A stretch of 64,000 nucleotides of DNA from CAIZGX01 sp964511555. Lineage in GTDB: Bacteria > Bacteroidota > Bacteroidia > Flavobacteriales_D > Sanyastnellaceae. Numbering within the stretch: position 1 is the first letter of the stretch; each line of letters begins with the position of its first letter. The position numbers and the translations under genes were made by a program. Below the pieces are notes generated by a model, which saw only the letters and a program-made list of their open reading frames with translations, did no database searches and was not told the origin of the DNA. Of the stretch, positions 42,130-51,128 are shown piece by piece. The stretch covers positions 1-64,000 of the forward strand of contig CAZEFR010000006.1 of assembly GCA_964511555.1 (NCBI GenBank). Reading direction: 5' to 3'.

Positions 42130-43542
42130 TTAATAATCCCAACGACGAACTTGACGAAGTCCTTTGCGCACTCCAACCATGAGCCATGCTTCTTTGAAAG
42201 CATCTACTCTTCTGTCTTCCGAGCGATAGCGAGCAAATCCGAAAATCTCAAGCTGCGGAGAAACTTGATAAGCAGCTTCGGCATTTACAACAAATAGGGT
42301 ACTTCTGTTTCCTTGAAGAATGTTGTTTCCGTATATGCTCCAAGGGTTCACATATGATTGGAAGATATTCCCGCCGACATTTTGCTGAGCATCTCTTCCG
42401 AATGCACCCCAAACAATGCTTGCCGTATAGTTCCATTTCTCGCGCTGGTATTGCGCTGAAGTATACCATTCATAAAAGTTTGCTCCCAACGGGTGGGCCA
42501 ACGGCTGACCCATGTGTTCCCATGCCTGTATCTCACTTCCGTGGGTATAGGTAAAGGGTCTAACAAAAGACCACTCTGTTTGAAACAACAACCCTTTGAT
42601 TTTTTTTGGTTCGATTTGAAGTCCGAATTGCATTCCGAACTTGTTACCCCACCAACCGTTTCTGTTTCGAATCTCACTCAGCAAAAATTCGTCGAGAATT
42701 AACTGACCGTAAAGCTGAAACTCGTCATTTGCTTTGTATCGAATTGAAGCGCCCAGCAGCACATTATCTGCCGACCCTTGAGAAAATTCAACAGGACGAT
42801 AAAATAAGAACGGGTTCAAATAATGGAGATCTAGTTCTCTTCGACTTGCAGAATCTCTTGCCTGCCAAACAACCATCTCGTGGGCAGAAACAGACCATTT
42901 TCTATTGATCTTCCACTCGATTGTATGCACAGCAAAGTACTTAGGGTTCAATTCGAAGCGATTCTGTTCACGCTGGAGGCTATGTGTTCTTGACCAGAGG
43001 TTCGTGAAGGTTATTTTCTTTCCAATCTTCGTTTCCAGATGCATAAACGGAAGCGCACTTGCGCTGCTCGAAAGAATGAGTGAGCGGTATCCGTAGCCTA
43101 GGTTTTGTCTTGAATTACCTGCGGACCAGGTGAAGTGTTTGTTTAATTTTCTGGAATAAATTATTTCTGGAATAGCTGTGAAAGCGGTTGCTCCAGCGTC
43201 GGGCGAAAGCACCCTTCCAAAATTCGGAAGAATTCCCAGTGAATCTAAAAAACGTTTATTGAATGCAGGAAGATGAATAACAGCGCCGGTTAATGACAGC
43301 GCTAACTTGTTTTTTTCATTTTGAAAAACATTGCTGTAGTTCAATATTGCTGAGTATCCCAAGTTGGAAATTTCGCGCGAACGATCTAACCCCGCCGCGA
43401 CTTCAAAATTGAATTTTGAAATGACCGTGTCTTTTTCAACTTTTAATAACGTAGCGTAACGCAATTCATTGAACAAAGAGTCCTGCGTAAAGACGACGTT
43501 AAGCACCGTTAAAAGCGAGAGTATAGCAATGATTTTTTTCAC
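42130..43542 (-). CDS. Outer membrane beta-barrel protein, RemB/Wzi-like
   Basis: 470 residues from a GTG (43540-43542) with a signal peptide (MKKIIAILSLLTVLNVVFTQ). The body alternates amphipathic strands and contains LGYGYRSLILSSSASALPFMHLETKIGK and LDLHYLNPFLFYRPVEFSQGSADNVLLGASI, resembling the capsule-assembly Wzi family and the gliding protein RemB. It ends in aromatic strands (EAWLMVGVRKGLRQVRRWDY). It probably sits in the outer membrane and handles surface polysaccharide; the exact role is inference. Upstream of it is a divergent intergenic region shared with rel. Confidence 0.72.
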   Translation of the reverse strand: MKKIIAILSLLTVLNVVFTQDSLFNELRYATLLKVEKDTVISKFNFEVAAGLDRSREISNLGYSAILNYSNVFQNEKNKLALSLTGAVIHLPAFNKRFLDSLGILPNFGRVLSPDAGATAFTAIPEIIYSRKLNKHFTWSAGNSRQNLGYGYRSLILSSSASALPFMHLETKIGKKITFTNLWSRTHSLQREQNRFELNPKYFAVHTIEWKINRKWSVSAHEMVVWQARDSASRRELDLHYLNPFLFYRPVEFSQGSADNVLLGASIRYKANDEFQLYGQLILDEFLLSEIRNRNGWWGNKFGMQFGLQIEPKKIKGLLFQTEWSFVRPFTYTHGSEIQAWEHMGQPLAHPLGANFYEWYTSAQYQREKWNYTASIVWGAFGRDAQQNVGGNIFQSYVNPWSIYGNNILQGNRSTLFVVNAEAAYQVSPQLEIFGFARYRSEDRRVDAFKEAWLMVGVRKGLRQVRRWDY

Positions 43543-43624
43543 GAGGGGAAGATAGAACAGTCTTTCAAAACATGCATTGTTAATAGGTAATAAGTTTCAC
43601 ATTTTTATGTTGAAAGAATAGATG

Positions 43625-43632
43625 TTAATTTG
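43625..43632 (+). promoter_or_regulatory. -7-like box of rel
   Basis: TTAATTTG, one mismatch, ends 7 bases before the ATG at 43640. Confidence 0.35.
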
Positions 43633-43639
43633 TGCTGAT

Positions 43640-45859
43640 ATGGCGAAAATAGAAATTGATTTAGTTGAAGAAAATCGCGAAATCCTTCGCAGATACCGCG
43701 CACTCTTACGTGTTTGTTACCGCTCGAAAACCCGTGCCGATCGTGCGCGGATAAGGAAAGCCTTCGAGCTTTCCGTAGATGCCCACAAAGACATGCGTCG
43801 CAAGAGCGGAGAGCCCTACATCTACCACCCGATTGCTGTGGCGAAAATCGCCGCAGAAGAATTGGGGCTCGACACCATGAGCATTGTCTGCGCTCTTCTG
43901 CACGATACGGTCGAAGACACTGAAATAACGCTCGACGATATTCAACGTCAGTTCGGAAAAAAAGAACGCGTTATTATCGACGGCCTGACAAAAATTTCCG
44001 GCGTTGCAGACCTGAGCTCTAGCGATCAGGCCGAGAACTTTCGTAAGATGCTTCTGACGTTGTCAGATGACGTGCGCGTGATACTCATTAAGCTTGCCGA
44101 TCGTTTGCACAACATGCGCACGCTCGATCACATGCGAAGAGATAAGCAATTGAAAATTGCAAGCGAAACTCTGTTCATGTATGCGCCACTCGCACATCGA
44201 CTTGGACTATACAACATCAAAACAGAACTCGAAGACTTAAGCCTGAAGTTTACAGATCCTATTGCATACGAAGACATCATAACCAAACTTCAAAAGACAC
44301 AGGCTGTTCGTACTCGATTCATCAATCAATTCACACTGCCTATCCGCAGAGCGCTCGATGAACAAGGATTGATCTACGAAATTAAAAGCCGAACGAAAAG
44401 CATCTTTAGTATCTACAATAAGATTCACACCAAAGGGGTTCCGTTCGAAGAAATTTACGACTTATTCGCTATTCGCATCATTCTTAAAACCTCCCCTGAA
44501 TCTGAAAAAACAGATTGTTGGAGAGTGTACTCTGCTGTAACCGATTTTTACGTACCGAGTACTGAGAGATTGCGAGATTGGATCAGCACTCCAAAAAGCA
44601 GCGGTTACGAATCGCTTCACACCACAGTCATGTCGCCTACAGGTAAATGGGTGGAAGTACAGATTAGAAGTGAGCGCATGGACGACCTGGCCGAGAAAGG
44701 TTATGCAGCGCATTGGAAATACAAAGACGCGATTGAAAGTCCGGAAAGTAAACTCGACAAATGGCTTGGACAAATTCGCGAGGTATTAGAGGCTCCGAGC
44801 GACAACGCCATTGAATTCATTGACAACTTCAAGCTCTCTCTTTTCAGCGAGGAGATTTATGTCTTCACACCAAGTGGCGATTTGAAAACACTTCCTGTTG
44901 GATCAACAACTTTGGACTTCGCTTTTCTCATTCACTCCCAAATAGGCTACCAATGTATTGGAGCGAAGGTTAACCACAAACTAGAACCTCTCAGCCACAA
45001 GTTAAGCAGCGGTGATCAGGTTGAAATTTTAACTTCTAAAAAGCAACGTCCAAAAGAAGATTGGTTGAACATTGTAATTACAGCCTCTGCCCGTCAGAAA
45101 ATTAAAACAGCCCTTAAAGAAGAGAAAAAACAGATATCGGAAGAAGGGAAAGAAATGCTGAAGCGTCGTTTCAATTCATTAAAAATTACTTGGGGAAGCA
45201 AAAACATTGACGAGTTTGTACGTGCCTATTCTTGCACAACAGCATTAGATTTTTACTATAAAATTGCGAAAGGGAGAATTGAACTCAAAAAACTTAAACC
45301 ACATTCCATAGAGGCTGATCGGATTCGATTCGAAAAACACGCACAGCCGGAAAAAAATGAAGAAACAACGCATCTTGTAACAACAGCTCCTTCCACAGGA
45401 GATACCGTGCTCATTGGTGACGATAAGCAAAAGGTTGACTTCAGCTTAGCACCGTGTTGTAATCCTATTCCGGGTGACGAAGTTTTTGGATTTATTACTG
45501 TTGCGGAAGGAATAAAAATTCACAGGACCAACTGTCCGAATGCACAAGAACTCATGAGCAAATTTGCTTATCGCGTCATTAAAGCGAAGTGGAGCAGCAA
45601 TGATTTAGTTCAATTTGAAGTTGGCTTGAAGTTTTCGGGAACAGACGATGTGGGATTGGTTCAAAAAATAACCAATATCATTTCCACAGATATGAACGTA
45701 AATATGCGTGCTATTTCTTTCGAAGCACGAGATGGTATTTTCGATGGAAAAGTAGTCGTTCTGGTTCACGACACCGAGCACTTAGATCATCTAATCAAAA
45801 ATCTAAAAGATGTAGACGGCGTGCTAACCGTTGATCGTATTGAAAGTGAATTTGCCTAA
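43640..45859 (+). CDS. rel: RelA/SpoT bifunctional (p)ppGpp synthetase/hydrolase
   Basis: 739 residues from the ATG at 43640; an ATG 6 codons upstream is possible. HD hydrolase domain (GEPYIYHPIAVAKIAAEELGLD, LLHDTVEDTEITLDDI, LADRLHNMRTLDHM), synthetase domain (YDLFAIRIILKTSPESEKTDCWRVY, TPKSSGYESLHTTVM, VEVQIRSERMDDLAEKGYAAHWKYK), TGS domain (EEIYVFTPSGDLKTLPVGSTTLDFAF), zinc-finger/helical region (APCCNPIPGDEVFGFITVAEGIKIHRTNCPNA) and a C-terminal ACT domain. Both catalytic halves look intact, so it can make and destroy (p)ppGpp in the stringent response. Confidence 0.95.
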   Translation: MAKIEIDLVEENREILRRYRALLRVCYRSKTRADRARIRKAFELSVDAHKDMRRKSGEPYIYHPIAVAKIAAEELGLDTMSIVCALLHDTVEDTEITLDDIQRQFGKKERVIIDGLTKISGVADLSSSDQAENFRKMLLTLSDDVRVILIKLADRLHNMRTLDHMRRDKQLKIASETLFMYAPLAHRLGLYNIKTELEDLSLKFTDPIAYEDIITKLQKTQAVRTRFINQFTLPIRRALDEQGLIYEIKSRTKSIFSIYNKIHTKGVPFEEIYDLFAIRIILKTSPESEKTDCWRVYSAVTDFYVPSTERLRDWISTPKSSGYESLHTTVMSPTGKWVEVQIRSERMDDLAEKGYAAHWKYKDAIESPESKLDKWLGQIREVLEAPSDNAIEFIDNFKLSLFSEEIYVFTPSGDLKTLPVGSTTLDFAFLIHSQIGYQCIGAKVNHKLEPLSHKLSSGDQVEILTSKKQRPKEDWLNIVITASARQKIKTALKEEKKQISEEGKEMLKRRFNSLKITWGSKNIDEFVRAYSCTTALDFYYKIAKGRIELKKLKPHSIEADRIRFEKHAQPEKNEETTHLVTTAPSTGDTVLIGDDKQKVDFSLAPCCNPIPGDEVFGFITVAEGIKIHRTNCPNAQELMSKFAYRVIKAKWSSNDLVQFEVGLKFSGTDDVGLVQKITNIISTDMNVNMRAISFEARDGIFDGKVVVLVHDTEHLDHLIKNLKDVDGVLTVDRIESEFA

Positions 45860-45876
45860 AGCAACTTCATCTTTCG

Positions 45877-45884
45877 TATTTTTG
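45877..45884 (+). promoter_or_regulatory. -7 box of the GGGP-synthase-like gene
   Basis: TATTTTTG, a perfect TAnnTTTG, ends 4 bases before the ATG at 45889. Confidence 0.55.
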
Positions 45885-45888
45885 AAAC

Positions 45889-46623
45889 ATGACCACTGTT
45901 GGAAAAATAGAATTGTTGCTTCAAAAGAAGAAAAAACAACTGGCCGTTCTCATTGATCCAGACAAGTGGAACAGTGAAAATGCAAAACAACAAGGTGAAC
46001 TGTACAAAGCTGCCGGAGTAGATTTTCTTCTGGTAGGTGGCAGTCTGAATGCAGCTTCTGATTTCAATGAACGAGTGGAACATTTACGTGCTTCGTGTCC
46101 TTTACCTTTGGTGCTCTTTCCTGGCCACCCCCTTCAGCTTACTAAGCACGTAGACGCAACACTTTTTCTTTCGTTAATCTCAGGAAGAAATGCAGAGTTC
46201 TTAATCGGACATCAAGTTGTTTCAGCTCCATATTTACACGAATGGCAGCAAGAGGTTATTCCCACAGGTTATATGCTCGTAAACGGTGGCAACACCACCA
46301 CCGCGATATACATTAGTCAGACTGTTCCACTTCCCAACGACAAACCAGAAGTAGCCGCAGCAACGGCGCTTGCAGGAAAATACTTGGGACTTCGTTGTTT
46401 CTATTTAGACACTGGAAGTGGTGCAGATTTTCCTGTTTCGCAAGAATTGATTTATGCAGTAAAAAAGACCACGCAACTTCCCGTTATTGTTGGTGGTGGA
46501 ATAGTGAATGAACAACAAGCGCATGCCGCTTGGCAAGCAGGTGCCGATGTTGTGGTTATGGGAACTGCAGTAGAGGAGAATCCTGAAATACTTTTCGAAA
46601 TACAAAAATTAAATGCCTTATGA
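45889..46623 (+). CDS. Geranylgeranylglyceryl phosphate synthase-like protein
   Basis: 244 residues of a TIM-barrel PcrB/GGGPS type: KKKQLAVLIDPDKW, AAGVDFLLVGGSLNAAS, PLVLFPGHPLQLTKHVDATLFLSLISGRNAEFLIGHQV, TGYMLVNGGNTTTAI, LYLDTGSGA-like CFYLDTGSGADFPVS, and the phosphate loop PVIVGGGIVNEQQAHAAWQAGADVVVMGTAVEENPE. Archaea use this enzyme to attach isoprenoid chains to glycerol-1-phosphate; Bacteroidota carry a group II homologue whose product role is not settled. It overlaps the dioxygenase gene by 4 bases (ATGA). Confidence 0.92.
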   Translation: MTTVGKIELLLQKKKKQLAVLIDPDKWNSENAKQQGELYKAAGVDFLLVGGSLNAASDFNERVEHLRASCPLPLVLFPGHPLQLTKHVDATLFLSLISGRNAEFLIGHQVVSAPYLHEWQQEVIPTGYMLVNGGNTTTAIYISQTVPLPNDKPEVAAATALAGKYLGLRCFYLDTGSGADFPVSQELIYAVKKTTQLPVIVGGGIVNEQQAHAAWQAGADVVVMGTAVEENPEILFEIQKLNAL

Positions 46624-47147
46624 TTCGTAGACCTTTCAACCTAAAAAAATGGATTGAAGAAAACCGAAGTTTACTTCAACCCCCGGTAGGAAATAAAAAT
46701 CTTTATGTTGAATCGGAAGACTACGTCATCATGATTGTAGGCGGGCCCAATGCGCGAAAAGATTATCACTACAACGAAACAGAAGAGTGGTTCTTTCAAG
46801 TTGAAGGTAGCGTAATGATTGGTGTGCAAGAAGATGGAAAGGCCGTTGATATTGAAGTGAAGGAAGGCGAAATGTTCTTGCTTCCGCCAAGAACACCACA
46901 CCAGCCGCGCAGAGGCGAAGGAACCGTTGGAATTGTGATTGAAGTGAAGCGTGCAGAGCGCGAGTTAAAAGACGGACTGCTTTGGTATTGTGAAAAATGT
47001 AATCACCCGTTACACGAAACGTACTTTGTTTTGGAAAATATTGAAAAAGATTTCTTACCTCGATTCCGAGAATTTTACGGAAGTGAGGAAATGAGAACGT
47101 GCAAATCTTGCGGACATGTGATGGAAACGGATCCTAAATTCGTTTAA
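46620..47147 (+). CDS. 3-hydroxyanthranilate 3,4-dioxygenase
   Basis: 175 residues, a cupin. MIRRPFNLKKWIEENRSLLQPPVGNKNLY is the family start; catalytic iron ligands lie in KDYHYNETEEWFFQVEG and PPRTPHQPRR. A second iron-type site is given by CEKCNHPLHET and CKSCGHV (CxxC...CxxC), as in bacterial dioxygenases of this family. It opens 3-hydroxyanthranilate toward quinolinate, for NAD synthesis from tryptophan. No other kynurenine genes are in the window. It is coupled to the GGGPS-like gene; 3 bases separate its stop from that of envC. Confidence 0.94.
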   Translation: MIRRPFNLKKWIEENRSLLQPPVGNKNLYVESEDYVIMIVGGPNARKDYHYNETEEWFFQVEGSVMIGVQEDGKAVDIEVKEGEMFLLPPRTPHQPRRGEGTVGIVIEVKRAERELKDGLLWYCEKCNHPLHETYFVLENIEKDFLPRFREFYGSEEMRTCKSCGHVMETDPKFV

Positions 47148-47150
47148 GTC

Positions 47151-48566
47151 TTAACGTCTTTTGAGCCATAGCTCTGGGTTCTGCGGCACCCATCCGGCTT
47201 CTGAAACTTTTCCTAATTCAAAGTGAAGAACGTAACCTTCACCGTTATCGGCAACTGTTCCAATTTTATCTCGTGTGTTCACTTTTGTGCCTACTGAAAC
47301 GAAAACATTCTGAAGTCCACTGTACACCGTTTTGTAGGCACCGTGAGTAACAATAACATTCATACCTGCACCTTGAATGTTGAAGACACTCGTTACTGTT
47401 CCGCTGAATACCGTGAATATTTCTGCGTTTGCTGAAGTAATGAAATCAACACCTTTGTTGTTTACCTCAATACCTGGAATGCTTTCGTGCGCATGTTTAC
47501 CGAACTTCGAACCGACAGCTCCAGACGCCACCGGCCAGGGAAGAGCGCCTTTATTTTGCTCGAAAACGGTATTCGCCAACACAACTTCAGGGGCACTTTC
47601 CATTTTAGGCGCGGGCTTTTCTGCCGGTTTAGGAGGTGTCATCTCAGCAACAGGAGTATTTGTCTTCACAGGTGCTGTTGTTCCCGATGCGTTGGCAGAT
47701 GCATTGTTCGAAGCCGTTGCATTCGCTGCAGCTCTTCGTTGTTCTTCCTTTCTCTTCTCTTCGGCGAGCCTTGCTTTCTCTGCTTCTTGCTTGCGAATAC
47801 GTTCGTTCTCTGCCGCGATTTCTTGACGCACAATTTCTTCAATTTTAGCCGTCAATTGTCTTCTCTCTAATTCTTTCTGGCGTTGTACTTCGCGTAACTT
47901 CCCTTCTTCGGTTTTCAAAAATTCCAGTTTTCGCTGCTGTTCAGATTTATTCTGAGCAATTTCATTCCGTTGATTCTGTTCGTCGCTAAAAAGCGCCAAT
48001 TTCGTTTGTTTGTTGCCCTCTAGAATAGAAATGTTCTCTGCAATTTCCAATTGCGCATTCTTCATTTGTTGAGAATGAAACTTTCGATTCTCTGCATACT
48101 GTTTAAGAAGCTGAACACGTTTTACAGCTTGAAAAAAATCCGAGGACGATAAAACAAATGCCAGCTTAGAATACGAAGACCTTTGTTTGTAACTGTTGTA
48201 GATCATTTTAGCATACTCTGCCTTTAAATCTTGAATACTCGCCTCAAGTTCAACTACTCGCCCTTCACTATTTTTTATCTCACCGTCAATTGTTCCAACT
48301 TCTGAATTAATAGATTGAATCAATTCTTCACGCAAACGAATTTGCTCATTCAACAACGAAAGTTCTGCTGAGGCATTCCTCTGATCTGCCTGATATTCCT
48401 TAATTAACTGCTTGGTCTTTGCAATCTCATTGTTGAGTTCTGTTCTTCTCGAGGTAAGTTCTGCCTTCTTCGTTTGAGCAAACAACCATTGAAAGGCAAT
48501 TCCTGAAAAAACAAGAATGAGCAAAAGCATGGCATATGTCAAATGTGATTTATTCAGCCCTTTCAT
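47151..48566 (-). CDS. EnvC-like murein hydrolase activator with degenerate LytM domain
   Basis: 471 residues. An N-terminal membrane helix (AMLLLILVFSGIAFQWLFA), a long coiled coil (about 35-290, rich in Glu, Lys, Gln), an Ala/Pro/Thr-rich linker, and a C-terminal LytM (M23) domain (GVDFITSANAEIFTVFSGTVTSVF, VIVTHGAYKTVYSGL, GYVLHFELGKVSEAGWVPQNPELWL). Of the M23 zinc ligands the first His is lost (NNKGVDF) and the HxH reads HFE, so it should not cut peptidoglycan itself but activate amidases at division, like E. coli EnvC. It is the last gene in the dut - nucleotidyltransferase - TPR - DUF4292 row. Confidence 0.9.
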   Translation of the reverse strand: MKGLNKSHLTYAMLLLILVFSGIAFQWLFAQTKKAELTSRRTELNNEIAKTKQLIKEYQADQRNASAELSLLNEQIRLREELIQSINSEVGTIDGEIKNSEGRVVELEASIQDLKAEYAKMIYNSYKQRSSYSKLAFVLSSSDFFQAVKRVQLLKQYAENRKFHSQQMKNAQLEIAENISILEGNKQTKLALFSDEQNQRNEIAQNKSEQQRKLEFLKTEEGKLREVQRQKELERRQLTAKIEEIVRQEIAAENERIRKQEAEKARLAEEKRKEEQRRAAANATASNNASANASGTTAPVKTNTPVAEMTPPKPAEKPAPKMESAPEVVLANTVFEQNKGALPWPVASGAVGSKFGKHAHESIPGIEVNNKGVDFITSANAEIFTVFSGTVTSVFNIQGAGMNVIVTHGAYKTVYSGLQNVFVSVGTKVNTRDKIGTVADNGEGYVLHFELGKVSEAGWVPQNPELWLKRR

Positions 48567-48568
48567 TC

Positions 48569-49438
48569 CTATTTCCTTTTGATTGGATAATCCTTGTCAT
48601 AATCGAACGAGAAATCGTAATGATTTTGTGTGTTCAATCGAACTATTCTGAATTCTAAGGACGTATTCCCCTTTACATCATTGATTTGAATGTTGCACTT
48701 ATGTGGATAATGTGAAGGGTTTTCCTCATCAAAATCTGAATAATTAATTTGCACCGTTCTTCTTGTTCTCAGATCAGTTAACTCACATTTAACAACTTTG
48801 TACAGATTCGACTCGATCCAAAACTTTGACGAAATCCAATCGTTATCTTCCAGCTTCTTTGGAATTCTTCTTCCATCGCGACTTGTTAATGAATCCTGAT
48901 CCTCAGACGCTCTTCGGACACGCCGCGACATCCGAGATACAAGCGTGTAATACTCAACGTCAAGTTTCTCTATTCCACTTTTCATACGACCTTCCTCGCG
49001 GCTTAAACCAATTGGATTTCCAATTAACAAATCTTGAAGGGTAGATAAATCCAAATCAATTTTTGCAAGATCTGTTAATTGATCCACTGAGCCCAAGAAA
49101 ACATACTTATCTCCAGGAATGTCCGAAACCATTTTCAAACTATCCTTATCAACCAATAGTCGCAACACCTCAATACCTAAAGCTGGACTTACGCTTACAG
49201 ATACAGCGCTGTCTTTGCGCATGCGAACAGTGGCCTTGAATCCTTGCTGCTCTTCTCCACTTGTAAATTCGGCGTCGAGCTTCATTCCTAACCAATCAAA
49301 CTCGAATCTATTCTTCTCGATATTTCTTGTTAAAAATGCTTGCGTTCTCTCTTTCAGAGGTTCTTGCGTAACAACAACCTCTTTGCTTTTACAGGCAAAG
49401 AGAAAAGGGATAAAGAGTATGATGAGATACTTATTCAA
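48569..49438 (-). CDS. DUF4292 lipoprotein
   Basis: 289 residues with lipoprotein signal (YLIILFIPFLFAC). Beta-rich with FEFDWLGMKLDAEF and VRMRKDSAVSVSVSPALGIEVLRLLVDKDSLKMV, as in DUF4292, which has a LolA/LolB-like shape. Possibly handles lipoproteins or lipids in the periplasm; unproven. It overlaps the TPR gene by 8 bases and ends 2 bases before envC. Confidence 0.85.
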   Translation of the reverse strand: MNKYLIILFIPFLFACKSKEVVVTQEPLKERTQAFLTRNIEKNRFEFDWLGMKLDAEFTSGEEQQGFKATVRMRKDSAVSVSVSPALGIEVLRLLVDKDSLKMVSDIPGDKYVFLGSVDQLTDLAKIDLDLSTLQDLLIGNPIGLSREEGRMKSGIEKLDVEYYTLVSRMSRRVRRASEDQDSLTSRDGRRIPKKLEDNDWISSKFWIESNLYKVVKCELTDLRTRRTVQINYSDFDEENPSHYPHKCNIQINDVKGNTSLEFRIVRLNTQNHYDFSFDYDKDYPIKRK

Positions 49439-51128
49439 TGAATTTCTTTTGGTTAATTTTTTCTTTCAATTTCACATTTGTCGGATTCAATGATAACCCT
49501 TTCCTCCAGCATTCAAGTGCTTTGGCTTCATTTCCCAGCATGAAATATGCATCGCCCAAATGCTCCCAAATTTCATGATCTGTAGAATTCAAAGAAACTG
49601 CAATTTCCAGCTGATTCACCGCGGCTTGATACTGTTTCTTTTGAAACAAAATAAAACCATAAGTATCAAGGTAAATTGCATTGTTTGGCTGCATTGAAAC
49701 AGCGTACTGCACTATACCTAAGGCCTTGTCGAGCTGAACTTTTTTAAGCCCAAGGTAGTAGGCGTAATTATTTAAAGCGGTGGCATTATCAGGGTTCTGA
49801 ATAAGCGCTTGCTCGAAAGCTTTTTCACATTCTGTCCAGTTGTTTGTTTTGAAATAGACACTTCCTAAAGAAGAGTGAAATTGTGAGAGTAAAACAGGGT
49901 TGTCTAGGACTAAGTCTCGGCCAGTCAAAAACACTTCCAATGCATTCGCGTAATCAAGCATTTTTAAATATCCCAATCCTGTAAAGTAATATACTTCAGC
50001 ATCGGTAGGAAAAAGCTCTATGCCTTCTTTTCCATACTTCACCAGCTCATTCCACTTGCGCAAATGCTTCTGATTTTCTAGCAAAAAATGCCACAACAGG
50101 ACATCACCCTTGTAGAGCTCCACTGCAGCGGTAAGCATTTCTTCTTCTCGAATAAAATTCTTCTGATGGTCTGCTACAAAGGACAATTGAACCAGGCATT
50201 GATATTCGTTTTTGTACTGTGTAGATACCAAATCGAATATTTCCCAAAGTGGTTTCAAAAATGCGCTGTCTTCCTCAGCAAGCTCCTCGTATTTTTTTAA
50301 GATATCAATCGCATCGTACCACTCTAAATCACCGGAAACAATTGACTTTTTCAAGATTTCATAACTCTTAGCATCTTCCCCTTGAGCTGCTAACTCTCCG
50401 CTTTCTTCCAACAACAATTTCCCATTGGTTGGAATTACCTGTTTCATATGTCTAAGCCAATTCGACGCCTCTTCACTCAACTTCATTTCTCTATAAAAAT
50501 CAAGCAAATGAAAATAGAAGGCATCGTCTACTTTATTTTTCTGCTCGAACTCTTCCAATACCAAGCCTGCTTCTCTGTGCTTACCTTGCCAACTTAACAA
50601 TTCAAATCGTTTCCGTGCTATGTCCTCATCCTCTCCTTGAATAGCTGCAATTTGAGCAAGGACTATGGCAGCTTGGTCTGTGTCGTGGTTACTAATGACA
50701 TTCAAATATTCATTCAAGATTGGAACTGGATTCGTGCTGTACTTCACCGCTAAATCGAAACTCTTTATTCCCTCCTTGATGTTACCTGAATAAACTTCAT
50801 AATACCCCAAATCTCTCAAATACCATGAATTCGTAGGCTCCATCTCCACAGCTCTTTTAATGTGGTCTTTACCCATTTTTTCATATTTCGGGAGTTGCGA
50901 GCACAACTTAGAAATTTCATAATGGGCAGCGCTCACCTCTTCATACTTCAATGAAGTATTGAAATAATTAATCGCGATTTCAAAGTTTCCCGCCATCTTT
51001 GCCTTCTCTCCCTCATAGAAATACTTTTGAAACAGAGCGTGGTTTTCATCTGTCACAACAGTAGGCTTCTTAGTTCCGCATGAAACTAAAACTAGTAAGA
51101 GAACGAAGGAAAGAATTTTGTTAATCAT
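49431..51128 (-). CDS. TPR-repeat lipoprotein
   Basis: 565 residues. Lipoprotein signal (KILSFVLLLVLVSCGTKK). About a dozen tetratricopeptide helices, clearest near the end: AEVYYFTGLGYLKMLDYANALEVFL, LGSVYFKTNNWTECEKAFEQALIQNPDNATALNNYAYYLG and IWEHLGDAYFMLGNEAKALECWRKGLSLNP. TPR lipoproteins are scaffold or binding proteins. It overlaps the nucleotidyltransferase gene by 8 bases and DUF4292 by 8, so the row is one operon. Confidence 0.88.
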   Translation of the reverse strand: MINKILSFVLLLVLVSCGTKKPTVVTDENHALFQKYFYEGEKAKMAGNFEIAINYFNTSLKYEEVSAAHYEISKLCSQLPKYEKMGKDHIKRAVEMEPTNSWYLRDLGYYEVYSGNIKEGIKSFDLAVKYSTNPVPILNEYLNVISNHDTDQAAIVLAQIAAIQGEDEDIARKRFELLSWQGKHREAGLVLEEFEQKNKVDDAFYFHLLDFYREMKLSEEASNWLRHMKQVIPTNGKLLLEESGELAAQGEDAKSYEILKKSIVSGDLEWYDAIDILKKYEELAEEDSAFLKPLWEIFDLVSTQYKNEYQCLVQLSFVADHQKNFIREEEMLTAAVELYKGDVLLWHFLLENQKHLRKWNELVKYGKEGIELFPTDAEVYYFTGLGYLKMLDYANALEVFLTGRDLVLDNPVLLSQFHSSLGSVYFKTNNWTECEKAFEQALIQNPDNATALNNYAYYLGLKKVQLDKALGIVQYAVSMQPNNAIYLDTYGFILFQKKQYQAAVNQLEIAVSLNSTDHEIWEHLGDAYFMLGNEAKALECWRKGLSLNPTNVKLKEKINQKKFIE

